Source: Candidatus Aminicenantota bacterium
GTDB lineage: Bacteria; Acidobacteriota; Aminicenantia; Aminicenantales; JAFGAV01
Direction of reading: 5' to 3'
Assembly (NCBI GenBank): GCA_016933515.1
Contig: JAFGAV010000044.1
Span: 1 to 46,200 of the forward strand
Length of the DNA stretch: 46,200 bases
A program made the position numbers and the translations under genes. Below the pieces are notes generated by a model. The model was given only the letters and a program-made list of their open reading frames with translations, had not been told where the DNA came from and did not search any database. Every line of letters starts with the position of its first letter. Within the stretch, counting starts at the first letter, position 1. Of the stretch, positions 16,671 to 24,186 are shown piece by piece.

Positions 16671-17303
16671 CTATTCCCTGATCACCTCGGCGTTGCGGAT
16701 CTCGCCGCGCACGGCGGAATCCTTGCTGATATAAACCCGGACGCGGGTGTCGGGGTCGCGAACGTCGATGCCGCCTTCGACCACGGAGCCGCCTTCGATG
16801 CGGATATCAAGGCTTTGAATTCTGGAAAAGACGTTTCCTCTGTTCCGGATGACGATATCTCCGCCCACCGTGCTCTTTTCCCGCAGCCGGACATCGCCGT
16901 TGACCGTGACGACGTCCTCGCTCACGACGGCATTGTCCAGCGTTATCGAGCCGTTGACGGTGGACACGCCCCCGGAGACCTTGCTTCCCGGGCCGAACTT
17001 GAGTGAGCCGTTGACCGTCCTGGCGTCCCCGTCCACGGTGACATCGTCGCCGACGACGATCGAGCCGTTGACCGTATCCAAATCCTCGACCCGCGAGCCG
17101 TCCCCCACCGCGACGCGGCCGTTCACGGTGCGGCATCCGCCGTCGACTTCGCATCCGGCGCCGATGACGATGCTGCCGTTGACCGTGGTCATGCCGGAGC
17201 TTCGCTCGCCGTCGGCGAGATGACGGCTGCGGTTGATGCTGACGTCGCAACTCCAAAGAAACAACGCCGCGCAGGCCGCCGCGAGAACCTTCTTCCGGCT
17301 CAT
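16671..17303 (-). CDS. Repeat-rich β-helical lipoprotein (bactofilin/DUF4097-like)
   Basis: 210 residues from ATG 17303, with AAGGAG seven bases upstream. The lipoprotein signal ends L-W-S-C. The mature protein is built of roughly 18-residue units centred on T-V-N-G-(S/R/D)-(I/V/L), with six or more copies (TVNGSIVIGAG, TVNGRVAVGDG, TVNGSIVVGDD, TVNGSLKFGPG, TVNGSITLDN, TVNGDVRLRE), as expected for a β-solenoid. Polymer-forming bactofilins and DUF4097/DUF2807-like adhesin folds share this look. A lipid anchor implies a membrane surface location, unlike cytosolic bactofilins. Function unknown. Confidence 0.75.
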   Translation of the reverse strand: MSRKKVLAAACAALFLWSCDVSINRSRHLADGERSSGMTTVNGSIVIGAGCEVDGGCRTVNGRVAVGDGSRVEDLDTVNGSIVVGDDVTVDGDARTVNGSLKFGPGSKVSGGVSTVNGSITLDNAVVSEDVVTVNGDVRLREKSTVGGDIVIRNRGNVFSRIQSLDIRIEGGSVVEGGIDVRDPDTRVRVYISKDSAVRGEIRNAEVIRE

Positions 17304-17420
17304 GCTTGGACTCCTTCTCTCTTTCTTCCTAATACGCAAGGGGGAGTTCCCCGGTTCCCTGATCCCGGCTCTTATCGCCGTCTTTGCAAAAACGTCAGCC
17401 CGACCTTGCCGCCTTGCTGA

Positions 17421-18062
17421 TTACAGCTTCCAGGCTTTTCTAAGCCCTTGAATCTGGTTCAGCACGGTTTGCCGCTGTTTTTTGTTCATGATTTTGTTCG
17501 CGTAATATCGGGCGCTTTCCGAATTCGATGAGTACAGGTACCATTTGGCTTTTTGCCGGAAGGTGCTTCGATAGGCCGCGTAATTCTTGTTGCCGGGAAT
17601 GTTGTTGTAGAAGAGCGTGGCGAGCCTGATGGCCAATTGAGAGGCCTGCTGCGGATTGGTCTTCGACGTTTGCTTGATATAATTGGAGGCCAGATTCGAC
17701 TGGGTGACGGCCTCCTGCCAATATTGATAGCGGAACGGCTGAACGGGGTCCTTGGGATTCTGGTAGGCCCGGGTTTGCCTTGTTGTGTTGCCGAAGATGA
17801 TCAGCCTCTGGCAGACGGCGATCATGATGTTGGCCGCGCGGTCCGGATTCCTCTTCGCCAGCTGAACGGCGCAGCCGCGGGCGTCCTTGTTGGCGTTCCC
17901 GCCGATCAGCTTGTTCAATCCCGCGGGCGGCCCCAGGGCGGCGGCCTGACTGATGAAATTCCAAGCCCGGGTCGCGTAGTTGACTTGCGCGGGAGCGAAC
18001 AAGGGAGAGAAAAGCAGGGAAAACAACGCTGCGGAGATGAGGACGAATTTGATTTTTCTCAT
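17421..18062 (-). CDS. Exported helical protein of unknown function
   Basis: 213 residues from ATG 18062, where AAGGAAG lies upstream; the frame opens 13 codons earlier. A signal peptide (about 1-26, MRKIKF then hydrophobic to APAQ) is clear. The mature protein is strongly basic and rich in Asn, Gln and Ala, and seems all-helical (AVQLAKRNPDRAANIMIAVCQ, ASQLAIRLATLFYNN, ARYYANKIMNKKQRQTVLNQ). The A-x-x-x-A spacing resembles degenerate helical repeats. No family recognised. It lies 35 bases downstream of the 18098-18592 gene on the same strand, so the two may be co-transcribed from the promoter at 18664-18693. Confidence 0.65.
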   Translation of the reverse strand: MRKIKFVLISAALFSLLFSPLFAPAQVNYATRAWNFISQAAALGPPAGLNKLIGGNANKDARGCAVQLAKRNPDRAANIMIAVCQRLIIFGNTTRQTRAYQNPKDPVQPFRYQYWQEAVTQSNLASNYIKQTSKTNPQQASQLAIRLATLFYNNIPGNKNYAAYRSTFRQKAKWYLYSSNSESARYYANKIMNKKQRQTVLNQIQGLRKAWKL

Positions 18063-18097
18063 TGTGCCGTTTCTTCCTTTATGGACAATTTCCGCCG

Positions 18098-18592
18098 TCA
18101 AATCGCCGGATATAAGAAAATGCGAACCTCGGTCTCCTTATCGATCTTGATTTCGAATATTCCGCTCTGTCCGTACATCCCCGCCGGAGGATCCCCGCGG
18201 ACGGAGTTGTGCTTGAGGCGATAGAAGCCGGGAGGAAGCACGAGAATCCCGTGCTCGAGATCGCAAGGACGGAATTCGCTTTTCGCGACTTCGATGTATT
18301 CGTACCGGCCCGCGTCGTCGCCCGGCCATCTTCGGACCGCGCCCCGGGTTCTTTCCTTGCGCTCCACATTGACGAGCACGGCCGTCGTAACATGGGCGAT
18401 CGGCACTTCCTCTTCTTGCGGCGCGAGGATGAAGATGAGCTTGGCCCGGCCGGTGACGGCCTCCTCGGGCGGCGGGGCCGGTTCGGATTTCTGCTCTTGC
18501 TCTTGCCCGGCCGCTGACGGCAGGGCGATGAATCCCGCCGCCATCAATCCAAGTATCAATCCGACATGTTTCGCTCGGTGTTGTCTTCCCAT
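18098..18592 (-). CDS. Small exported protein of unknown function
   Basis: 164 residues from ATG 18592, chosen because a signal peptide (HVGLILGLMAAGFIALPSAA) begins there and the longer frame would run over the promoter. After an acidic, proline-rich linker (EQEQKSEPAPPPEE) comes a compact β-rich domain (KLIFILAPQ, HVTTAVLVNVE, GILVLPPGFYRLKHNSV, IFEIKIDKETEVRIFLY). 'PPGFYRLK' resembles the surface strands of carboxypeptidase-regulatory or PEGA-like domains, but I do not assign it. First gene of a probable pair with 17421-18062. Confidence 0.6.
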   Translation of the reverse strand: MGRQHRAKHVGLILGLMAAGFIALPSAAGQEQEQKSEPAPPPEEAVTGRAKLIFILAPQEEEVPIAHVTTAVLVNVERKERTRGAVRRWPGDDAGRYEYIEVAKSEFRPCDLEHGILVLPPGFYRLKHNSVRGDPPAGMYGQSGIFEIKIDKETEVRIFLYPAI

Positions 18593-18663
18593 CTCTTTCG
18601 CCTCATAAAAGCCGCCACTCGGATTAACAGTTGCGCCGCAATTTATTCGGGCGTTGCGTCTAC

Positions 18664-18693
18664 GTAATATCACCCGGCTCACGGACATGTCAA
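18664..18693 (-). promoter_or_regulatory. Probable promoter for the 18098-18592 gene
   Basis: On the minus strand TTGACA (18688-18693), 18-base spacer, TATTAC (18664-18669). The leader would be about 65 bases. It is back-to-back with the promoter at 18712-18740, so a shared regulator could act on both. Confidence 0.5.
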
Positions 18694-18711
18694 CCTCCAT
18701 GACTTCTCTTA

Positions 18712-18740
18712 TTGACAATGGGGAAGGGGGGTGATAATTC
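18712..18740 (+). promoter_or_regulatory. Promoter for the PKD-PLAT lipoprotein gene
   Basis: TTGACA (18712-18717), 17-base G-rich spacer, TAATTC (18735-18740; a GATAAT overlaps at 18733). The leader of about 60 bases ends in AAGGAGG (18794-18800), seven bases before the chosen ATG at 18808. Confidence 0.55.
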
Positions 18741-18807
18741 TAAAAAAAAATGTCTCCTGGGTCGGCTTCCCGACATTTCATCGGCGCCCGCGCAAGGAGG
18801 CGGCGAC

Positions 18808-21800
18808 ATGAAAAATCAATCGCGCCCTGAAGGCTGTTGCTCCCTTCTATCTCCCGCAAAGAAATTCCTTGCCGGTGCGGCCTTTTGCGCCGTCTTATGT
18901 CTTTCCTGTTTCGGGAGCCGCGGGCAGGATTCGGCCGCGAGCGCCCCCTTCGCGCCGTTCATCCACGTGGAGACCGAAGGCGCCGTCCAGGCGCTGACCG
19001 TCTCCGACACGGCCCTGGTCATCGATGTCAAATTCCAGGACGGAAGCCACGTGATCAAGGCCTACGGCCAGCCCTCGGGACGCCTGCTCTGGGAAAAGAC
19101 CTATGTCGATGTCTATTCCCACCTGCCCGGGCCGGCGCTCCACGTCCACGGCGGGCGCCTGGCCTTTTACGCGGCCGAGACCGCGCTTTCTTCCTCCTCG
19201 ATCGGCCTCCATGTGCTGGACCTCCAGACGGGAGCGAAGCTGCACTACACCCGGGAAAGCCCGCTTGCGGCCCGCGGTTCCCGCATCGTCTCCGAGTCCG
19301 GGTCCACGGGCAACGTCTACGACATGGCCCAAGGGGCCTATCTCAAGAAATATTCCCAGGCCGAGCGGCTTCGGTTCCAAGCCCTTATCGGGGATAAAGT
19401 CCTTTACCTCAGGAGCACGGGAGACGACCGGCGGGCCTGGTCGCCCCTTCTGCTGTCGCTCGCCGACGGGAGCGAAAGCTGGACGGACCGGCCGTTCTCC
19501 CCTGAGGAAAGGGCTTTCCTCAGCGACGAGATCCCCTCTTCCCCGGACCTGGTCGCCGGCGGCTTTCCGGTTCTCATCCGGCAACGACACGCCTCTCCCC
19601 GCCTGCCGGACGCCCCTCTCCGCTTCTTCCTGCTCACGGAAAGCGGCCCCTGCAGGTTTTACAACCTCCAGGACTTCGGGTTGAGCGGGATCCACGCCGA
19701 ACGTCCGGACGGGGTCGTGGATTTTCAGCACACCCGGGGGACGGGAACGAACGCCGTCCTCGTGGCCGGCGTCGCCTCGCCGCTCTCGGCCGAGACGCAC
19801 TACCATTCGAACCTGGCCCTCGTCTCCTTCGACGCCCGGGGCGGCATCCTCAGCCGCGCCGCCGTTCCGCTCGAGGGCGCGTCCGTTCACTTCAGCGGCC
19901 TGGACGACCGGGGGCGGCTTCTCCTCGTCCTGAGCGACGAGCGCGTCCTGGCCTATGACCTTCCGTCGCTCAGGCCGGGTTTCGCGCGTGAATACAAAGG
20001 CTTGTATTTTCAAGGAAACCGGCGAGCCCGGCTGATGGGCCGGGAGCTCTATGTCTGGGGATCCTACGAAGCCCGGCCCTCGGGAGACTGCGTCTTTTCG
20101 CTGACCACGGAAGCGGGCGACCTGTCCGCGTTCTATCCCTTCGGCCGGAACCTGGGGAATCTGGCCGCCTTCAAGAAATCCTACCTCGACGCGTTCAACA
20201 CCGCTCATCTGTTTCTGTGCTTCATCAAGGACGTCCGAACGGGGGGACGGCCCGTCCATAGGAGCACCATCGTCCGCATCCCCCGGGCGAACAGGGGCTG
20301 GCTCGACGCCTCCCTGAGCGTCCCCCCTCCGGTGTACACCGACAGCGCCGTTCCCGTGACCTTTTCCCCGGCATTCGCGGCGCTCTCTGCGAGCGCAGGC
20401 TCCATTTCCGGAGGAAAGACGTGGAACACGCCCTCTTCTCCCGGCACCTACACCCTCACCCTGTCCGTGGGGGGCGCGACGCGGGACTTTCCCGTTCCGG
20501 TCGCGGTCAGGATCGTCAACAAGCCGCCCGTCGCGGATTTCATCCTGGTCGACCCGCCCGAGGACAGCATGTTCAGGCTCGTCACGCACTTCGACGGCGC
20601 GGTCTCGCGCGACCCAGACGGCCGCATCGTCAAGTACGAGTGGAGCTATTCCTGCCAGTCCGGAACCGCGGGTAAAGCTTTCGGCGTAAATTCCGCACGG
20701 GAGAGCGTCACTTTTCCCTCAAATTGCCATTCCGCTTCCGTGACGCTCAAAGTCACGGATGACCAGGGACTTTCGGCCTCGAAAACGAGACGGATTTACC
20801 CTCCCAAGCCCCTGGCCGTGAAAAAATCGGAAAATACTGAGTATATCACGGCCATCCCGCCGGCCCTGGACCCGGAGGGCGGCCAGGCGTCCGTGACATA
20901 TAGGATCGAGGTCAAGACCGGAACCAGGTCGGGCGCCGGCACGGACGCTAACGTCAGGCTGGCTCTCTATGGGCCGAAACGGGCTGACGGAATGCGCCTC
21001 CGGAGCGGCGACGAATGGAACCTCTTTGATCCCTCTAAAAATTGGCGTGCCCATTTCGAAAACGGAAAGACGGATACGTTCCGCTTGACGGGCAAGTCTC
21101 TCGACGACCTGGAGTTCATCACCCTCCGCCACGACAACACCGGCGATAAGCCGGGCTGGTTCGTCGAACGCCTGTCCGTCAAGAACGAGACGACAGGCAA
21201 GGAGCGGCACTTCGTCGTCAACCAGTGGCTGGCTTTTAACGAGGGGCCCAAGAACCGGCCGTGGTACAAGTTCACGCCGCTCGAAGCCCTCTTCGGCTGC
21301 GGCATCGTCTTCGGGAGCGAGCGCCGGAGCGCGGGCCTGACGGCCGCGAGCGACAACGTCTTCATCCTGCCGGAAAACGCCCAGGAGTTCTACATCACGT
21401 CCACGGACCGGGCGCAGCAGATCGCCGTCTTCAACAAACAGGGGGTGCTGCTCGGCCAGAGATATTCCGTGGGCTCCGGCGAGGCGGAATTTCCCTATCT
21501 CACAAAGAATGAATGGGGCGTGAAGCTGAAAACCTCGGATTTCCCGAGACCGACGCCCCTGACCGTCCGGCTGAACCCGGGAGGGAAGGAAGCCCTGGTC
21601 TGGGTTTTCCCCTCATCGTGGCGCGGATACGAGAGCGAAGCCCGGCAGCTCGCCCTACTCCTGCCCCTGGAGGGCCGGTTGGACGGCGTCTTCGACGTCG
21701 CCCTCGAAGCTGAGTCTTACCTCAGAGACCATACCGGCCGGACCCTCAACCTGAACCCGATCCTGGAATACGGAGCCGAGGCCCTGGCTTTGTTCGAGGA

Positions 21801-22497
21801 CATCCCGGATATCCGGCTGGAAGGCCTGATAAAAAACTCAGTTCCCATCTACGCCCTCAAATGCGCCTCTGTCGTGGCTGAGCTCCTAGGCAAAACCGTA
21901 TCCGCAGCCGCTGGAGAGCTTTCGAGCGGCCTCCTCACCCTGATCAGCGCCGCCGAATGGGCAGGCTCCATGGGCAACGCCATTTCCAAAACGACGGCTC
22001 CAACCTACGCCGCGGGGCTGCTGGAGCGGCTGGCGGGCGGATTGGATTCCAACCTTCTTCAAACCATAGAGATATTCCGGGTGCTCAAGCAAAAGACGTC
22101 TTCGCTTCTCGCGGCGGCCGGGATTAATGACGCCGCAGAATGCCGGTCCCTGCTCGACGACATCGAAATGATCGCCCTCGGGCCCAACCCCGGGGGGAGC
22201 GCATTGTCCGATCATGTGATTTCCTACGCGGACTACGGCATGATCCGCCGGAGCGGGATCGTTCACGAGCTGTGCCTCGCCTCCCGAATGGCCATGGGCC
22301 TGGAGAACATCAAAAGATGGAACCGGGAAGGCCACTCGGACTTCGACGACCCTTATTTCCAACAACTGGATGCTGAGGGGATGTTCGGGCTGAACAAGGT
22401 TGATGCGACACGAGTCGCCATGGCCTATTACCAGCCCGTCATCGATGCGATGATCAAGGCCGCTTCGATCTTCATCGGCGCTTCCGCCTTGAATTAG
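18808..22497 (+). CDS. Large lipoprotein: β-propeller-like region, PKD domain and PLAT domain
   Basis: 1229 residues from ATG 18808, set by AAGGAGG seven bases upstream. The N-terminus is a lipoprotein signal with lipobox L-C-L-S-C. Residues about 45-530 contain repeated β segments of WD/PQQ-propeller type (LVIDVKFQDGSHVIKAYG, LLWEKTYV). A PKD domain (about 570-670) shows P-P-V-A-D-F, S-R-D-P-D-G-R-I-V-K-Y-E-W and V-T-D-D-Q-G-L-S-A-S. A PLAT/LH2 domain follows (about 697-815): Y-R-I-E-V-K-T-G, G-A-G-T-D-A-N-V-R-L-A-L-Y-G, D-T-F-R-L, R-H-D-N-T-G and N-Q-W-L. The last 400 residues are helical and unrecognised. PKD and PLAT are binding modules for proteins, glycans or lipids. The stop abuts a REP-like element. 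Confidence 0.75.
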   Translation: MKNQSRPEGCCSLLSPAKKFLAGAAFCAVLCLSCFGSRGQDSAASAPFAPFIHVETEGAVQALTVSDTALVIDVKFQDGSHVIKAYGQPSGRLLWEKTYVDVYSHLPGPALHVHGGRLAFYAAETALSSSSIGLHVLDLQTGAKLHYTRESPLAARGSRIVSESGSTGNVYDMAQGAYLKKYSQAERLRFQALIGDKVLYLRSTGDDRRAWSPLLLSLADGSESWTDRPFSPEERAFLSDEIPSSPDLVAGGFPVLIRQRHASPRLPDAPLRFFLLTESGPCRFYNLQDFGLSGIHAERPDGVVDFQHTRGTGTNAVLVAGVASPLSAETHYHSNLALVSFDARGGILSRAAVPLEGASVHFSGLDDRGRLLLVLSDERVLAYDLPSLRPGFAREYKGLYFQGNRRARLMGRELYVWGSYEARPSGDCVFSLTTEAGDLSAFYPFGRNLGNLAAFKKSYLDAFNTAHLFLCFIKDVRTGGRPVHRSTIVRIPRANRGWLDASLSVPPPVYTDSAVPVTFSPAFAALSASAGSISGGKTWNTPSSPGTYTLTLSVGGATRDFPVPVAVRIVNKPPVADFILVDPPEDSMFRLVTHFDGAVSRDPDGRIVKYEWSYSCQSGTAGKAFGVNSARESVTFPSNCHSASVTLKVTDDQGLSASKTRRIYPPKPLAVKKSENTEYITAIPPALDPEGGQASVTYRIEVKTGTRSGAGTDANVRLALYGPKRADGMRLRSGDEWNLFDPSKNWRAHFENGKTDTFRLTGKSLDDLEFITLRHDNTGDKPGWFVERLSVKNETTGKERHFVVNQWLAFNEGPKNRPWYKFTPLEALFGCGIVFGSERRSAGLTAASDNVFILPENAQEFYITSTDRAQQIAVFNKQGVLLGQRYSVGSGEAEFPYLTKNEWGVKLKTSDFPRPTPLTVRLNPGGKEALVWVFPSSWRGYESEARQLALLLPLEGRLDGVFDVALEAESYLRDHTGRTLNLNPILEYGAEALALFEDIPDIRLEGLIKNSVPIYALKCASVVAELLGKTVSAAAGELSSGLLTLISAAEWAGSMGNAISKTTAPTYAAGLLERLAGGLDSNLLQTIEIFRVLKQKTSSLLAAAGINDAAECRSLLDDIEMIALGPNPGGSALSDHVISYADYGMIRRSGIVHELCLASRMAMGLENIKRWNREGHSDFDDPYFQQLDAEGMFGLNKVDATRVAMAYYQPVIDAMIKAASIFIGASALN

Positions 22498-22513
22498 GGG
22501 GACACAATACCGG
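22494..22513. repeat. REP-like element, partial copy, at a stop codon
   Basis: TTAGGGGGACACAATACC shares its GGGGACA-N3-TACC core with the elements at 24145-24180 (inverted) and 41591-41622, then diverges. It begins within the TAG stop of the preceding gene. Confidence 0.4.
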
Positions 22514-22522
22514 GTCGCAGAG

Positions 22523-22657
22523 GGGGCCGCGTCTCCACTTTCCACTTATTTTCATAGCCCTGGAGCAAAAAAGAGGAAAACGCACACCCGATTTATGGCG
22601 GGACGAAAGCAAGATGACATGCCACGGCGAAAAAGTGGAAAGTGGAGACGCGGCCCC
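22523..22657. repeat. 25-bp perfect inverted repeat with 85-bp spacer
   Basis: The arm at 22523-22547 (starting GGGGCCGCGTCTCC) is the exact reverse complement of 22633-22657. The 85 bases between contain no obvious gene. Directly downstream CCGTCTTGACA occurs twice in tandem. The length and perfection exceed chance and suggest a small non-autonomous element or long hairpin. Confidence 0.75.
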
Positions 22658-22707
22658 GTCTTGACACCGTCTTGACACATGGCGTAAGAACGAGGAGAAT
22701 GAAAAAC

Positions 22708-23274
22708 ATGGAAGAACAAAAAAACATCGAGTCTGCCGAGAAGAAGGAGAGCCCCGCGGCGGAGGCGGCGGCGGAGAAGCAACCGGCGCCTCACGGAAAA
22801 ATAAGCAAACAAACAAAAACCTATCTGATTCTTGCCGGCTGTTTCGTCGCCCTGTTCGTCGGCATGTTCATTTGGAAAGCCCTGGCCGTCCGGAGCGCGG
22901 AAAACCGGTTCCGGCTCGCCCTGGAACAAAAAACCCAGGAGTTGCTGCGCCTTTCGGGCATCCCTTTCTCGTGGGCCGTTCGCCGGGAAATGATCGCTGG
23001 AAATTTCGACCAAATCAACGAATATCTCACCCATCTGGTCAAGGAGCCCCACATCAAGCTGGTCGTCGTGGCCAAAGACGACGGCGTCATCGCCGCGGCG
23101 ACGGACAAGAAGCTGGAAGGGACAAAACTTTCCGACCATTTTCCTGAAGAACTGCTCAGGCTCGATGCCTTGAGTATCGTTTCCGGGGAAAACGGAGAGA
23201 TCCGGGTCGCTTCACCCATCATGGGCTTCAACACCCGCCTGGGCCTGATGATCCTGATCTACGCGCCGGAATAA
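22708..23274 (+). CDS. Single-pass membrane protein with a small PDC/Cache-like sensor domain
   Basis: 188 residues from ATG 22708 (ten bases after GAGGAG; the ATG at 22699 is too close to it). A polar, Ala/Glu-rich cytoplasmic tail of about 35 residues precedes one transmembrane helix (TYLILAGCFVALFVGMFIW). The outer part has a helix followed by alternating β-strands (IKLVVVAKDDGVIAAATDKKLEG, LSIVSGENGEIRVASPIMG, RLGLMILIYAPE), the pattern of a single Cache/PDC module. No output domain is attached, so if it senses a ligand it must act through a partner. Assignment is by fold pattern only. Confidence 0.6.
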   Translation: MEEQKNIESAEKKESPAAEAAAEKQPAPHGKISKQTKTYLILAGCFVALFVGMFIWKALAVRSAENRFRLALEQKTQELLRLSGIPFSWAVRREMIAGNFDQINEYLTHLVKEPHIKLVVVAKDDGVIAAATDKKLEGTKLSDHFPEELLRLDALSIVSGENGEIRVASPIMGFNTRLGLMILIYAPE

Positions 23275-23392
23275 ACCGGCTTTAGCCGCTCTTCCCTCTT
23301 TCACAATTTCCAGGCGTTGAGAAGGTTTCGGATCCGGAGCAACATCGCCTCGCCTTGGCCCCGATTCCTGATCCCGCCGGCGGAAACACGCC

Positions 23393-24046
23393 TTATTTCC
23401 GCCTTCTGGGAATGCCGGACAGCACGGTTTTCACGGCATCTTGAATATTGTATCCGCCTTTTTTTTCGATATGGACGTATTTTTCATTGCTCGGATACCT
23501 TCTTTTGCCGAAAAAGAGATAGGAATCGATCTTGACGGCGCCCACCATGTAGTAGTTTTTCGTTTCCACGGGTTCTTTGACTTTAACGATGGGATTCCCC
23601 CACGTGTTCGTCACCCTCGCCGTTTCCCTCCATCCCGTATGGGTCGTATAATCCTGGAACCCCCAAAAACTGACGAACATGTCCAGATAGGCGACGTCGG
23701 GACGCGTCATTTTTGACGGGTCCACGATAAGCTTCAGCAGTGTCCCGTATTGCGGATGCGTTTCTTCTACCCTATAAGCCCAGAATGACGAGGCGATGAT
23801 CACCTCATATCCTTTTTTCTGCAATTCCCTTATCACCACGTCCTCGACAGCGGGATAATAGCGATCGGTGTCCCGGTCCCAGTCCGAATATGTTCTCAGA
23901 ACGATGATTTTAATCTCACCGGCGAACCGCCTGGCATCCTCTCGCGACATTTTCTTTTCGATCACCTTATCCTGGCCGAAGCTGAAATGGCCAATGGCAA
24001 GGACAAGAAAAATCGCCGTCCACGCCACGGATTTCTTCGGAATCAT
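23393..24046 (-). CDS. Exported protein of unknown function
   Basis: 217 residues from ATG 24046, with AAGGAGGG five bases upstream. A signal peptide (about 1-24, ending FSFG) is clear. The mature part mixes helices and strands (DARRFAGEIKIIVLRTYSDWDRD, DVVIRELQKKGYEVIIASSFW, VAYLDMFVSFWGFQDY) and is rich in Tyr and Trp. 'AVEDVVIRELQKKGYEV' recalls periplasmic lipoproteins with a TolB-N or GNA1162-like fold, but I do not assign it. It is preceded by a promoter with a palindrome and is a single-gene unit. Confidence 0.6.
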   Translation of the reverse strand: MIPKKSVAWTAIFLVLAIGHFSFGQDKVIEKKMSREDARRFAGEIKIIVLRTYSDWDRDTDRYYPAVEDVVIRELQKKGYEVIIASSFWAYRVEETHPQYGTLLKLIVDPSKMTRPDVAYLDMFVSFWGFQDYTTHTGWRETARVTNTWGNPIVKVKEPVETKNYYMVGAVKIDSYLFFGKRRYPSNEKYVHIEKKGGYNIQDAVKTVLSGIPRRRK

Positions 24047-24087
24047 CCTGACCCTCCTTCCAGATCGGACTATAAGCGTCATGACTT

Positions 24088-24115
24088 AGTATATTCGCGA
24101 ATACTCATAATACAA
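24088..24115 (-). promoter_or_regulatory. Promoter with internal 12-bp palindrome for the 23393-24046 gene
   Basis: On the minus strand TTGTAT (24110-24115), 16-base spacer, TATACT (24088-24093). The spacer and -10 edge carry a perfect palindrome TATTCGCGAATA at 24092-24103, which could be an operator. Confidence 0.5.
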
Positions 24116-24128
24116 GGTCAATGTGCCT

Positions 24129-24180
24129 CCCTATTCCCTTTCTCTGAAAATTAGGGTAATAGGTATGGTGTCCCCCTATT
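24129..24180. repeat. REP-like element directly upstream of pyk
   Basis: Read on the minus strand, 24145-24180 is AATAGGGGGACACCATACC followed by TATTACCCTAATTTTCA. It matches 41591-41622 closely (GGGGACA, TACCTATT, ACCC, TTTT in the same order). On the plus strand CCTATTCCCT (from 24130) can pair with AGGGTAATAGG (24153-24163) with one bulged base. The element stops 6 bases before the pyk start. Confidence 0.6.
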
Positions 24181-24186
24181 AAGGAC

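Noticed and set aside
18895..20589. 564-codon minus-strand ORF
   Set aside because: Antisense to the PKD-PLAT lipoprotein gene, with shadow composition only.
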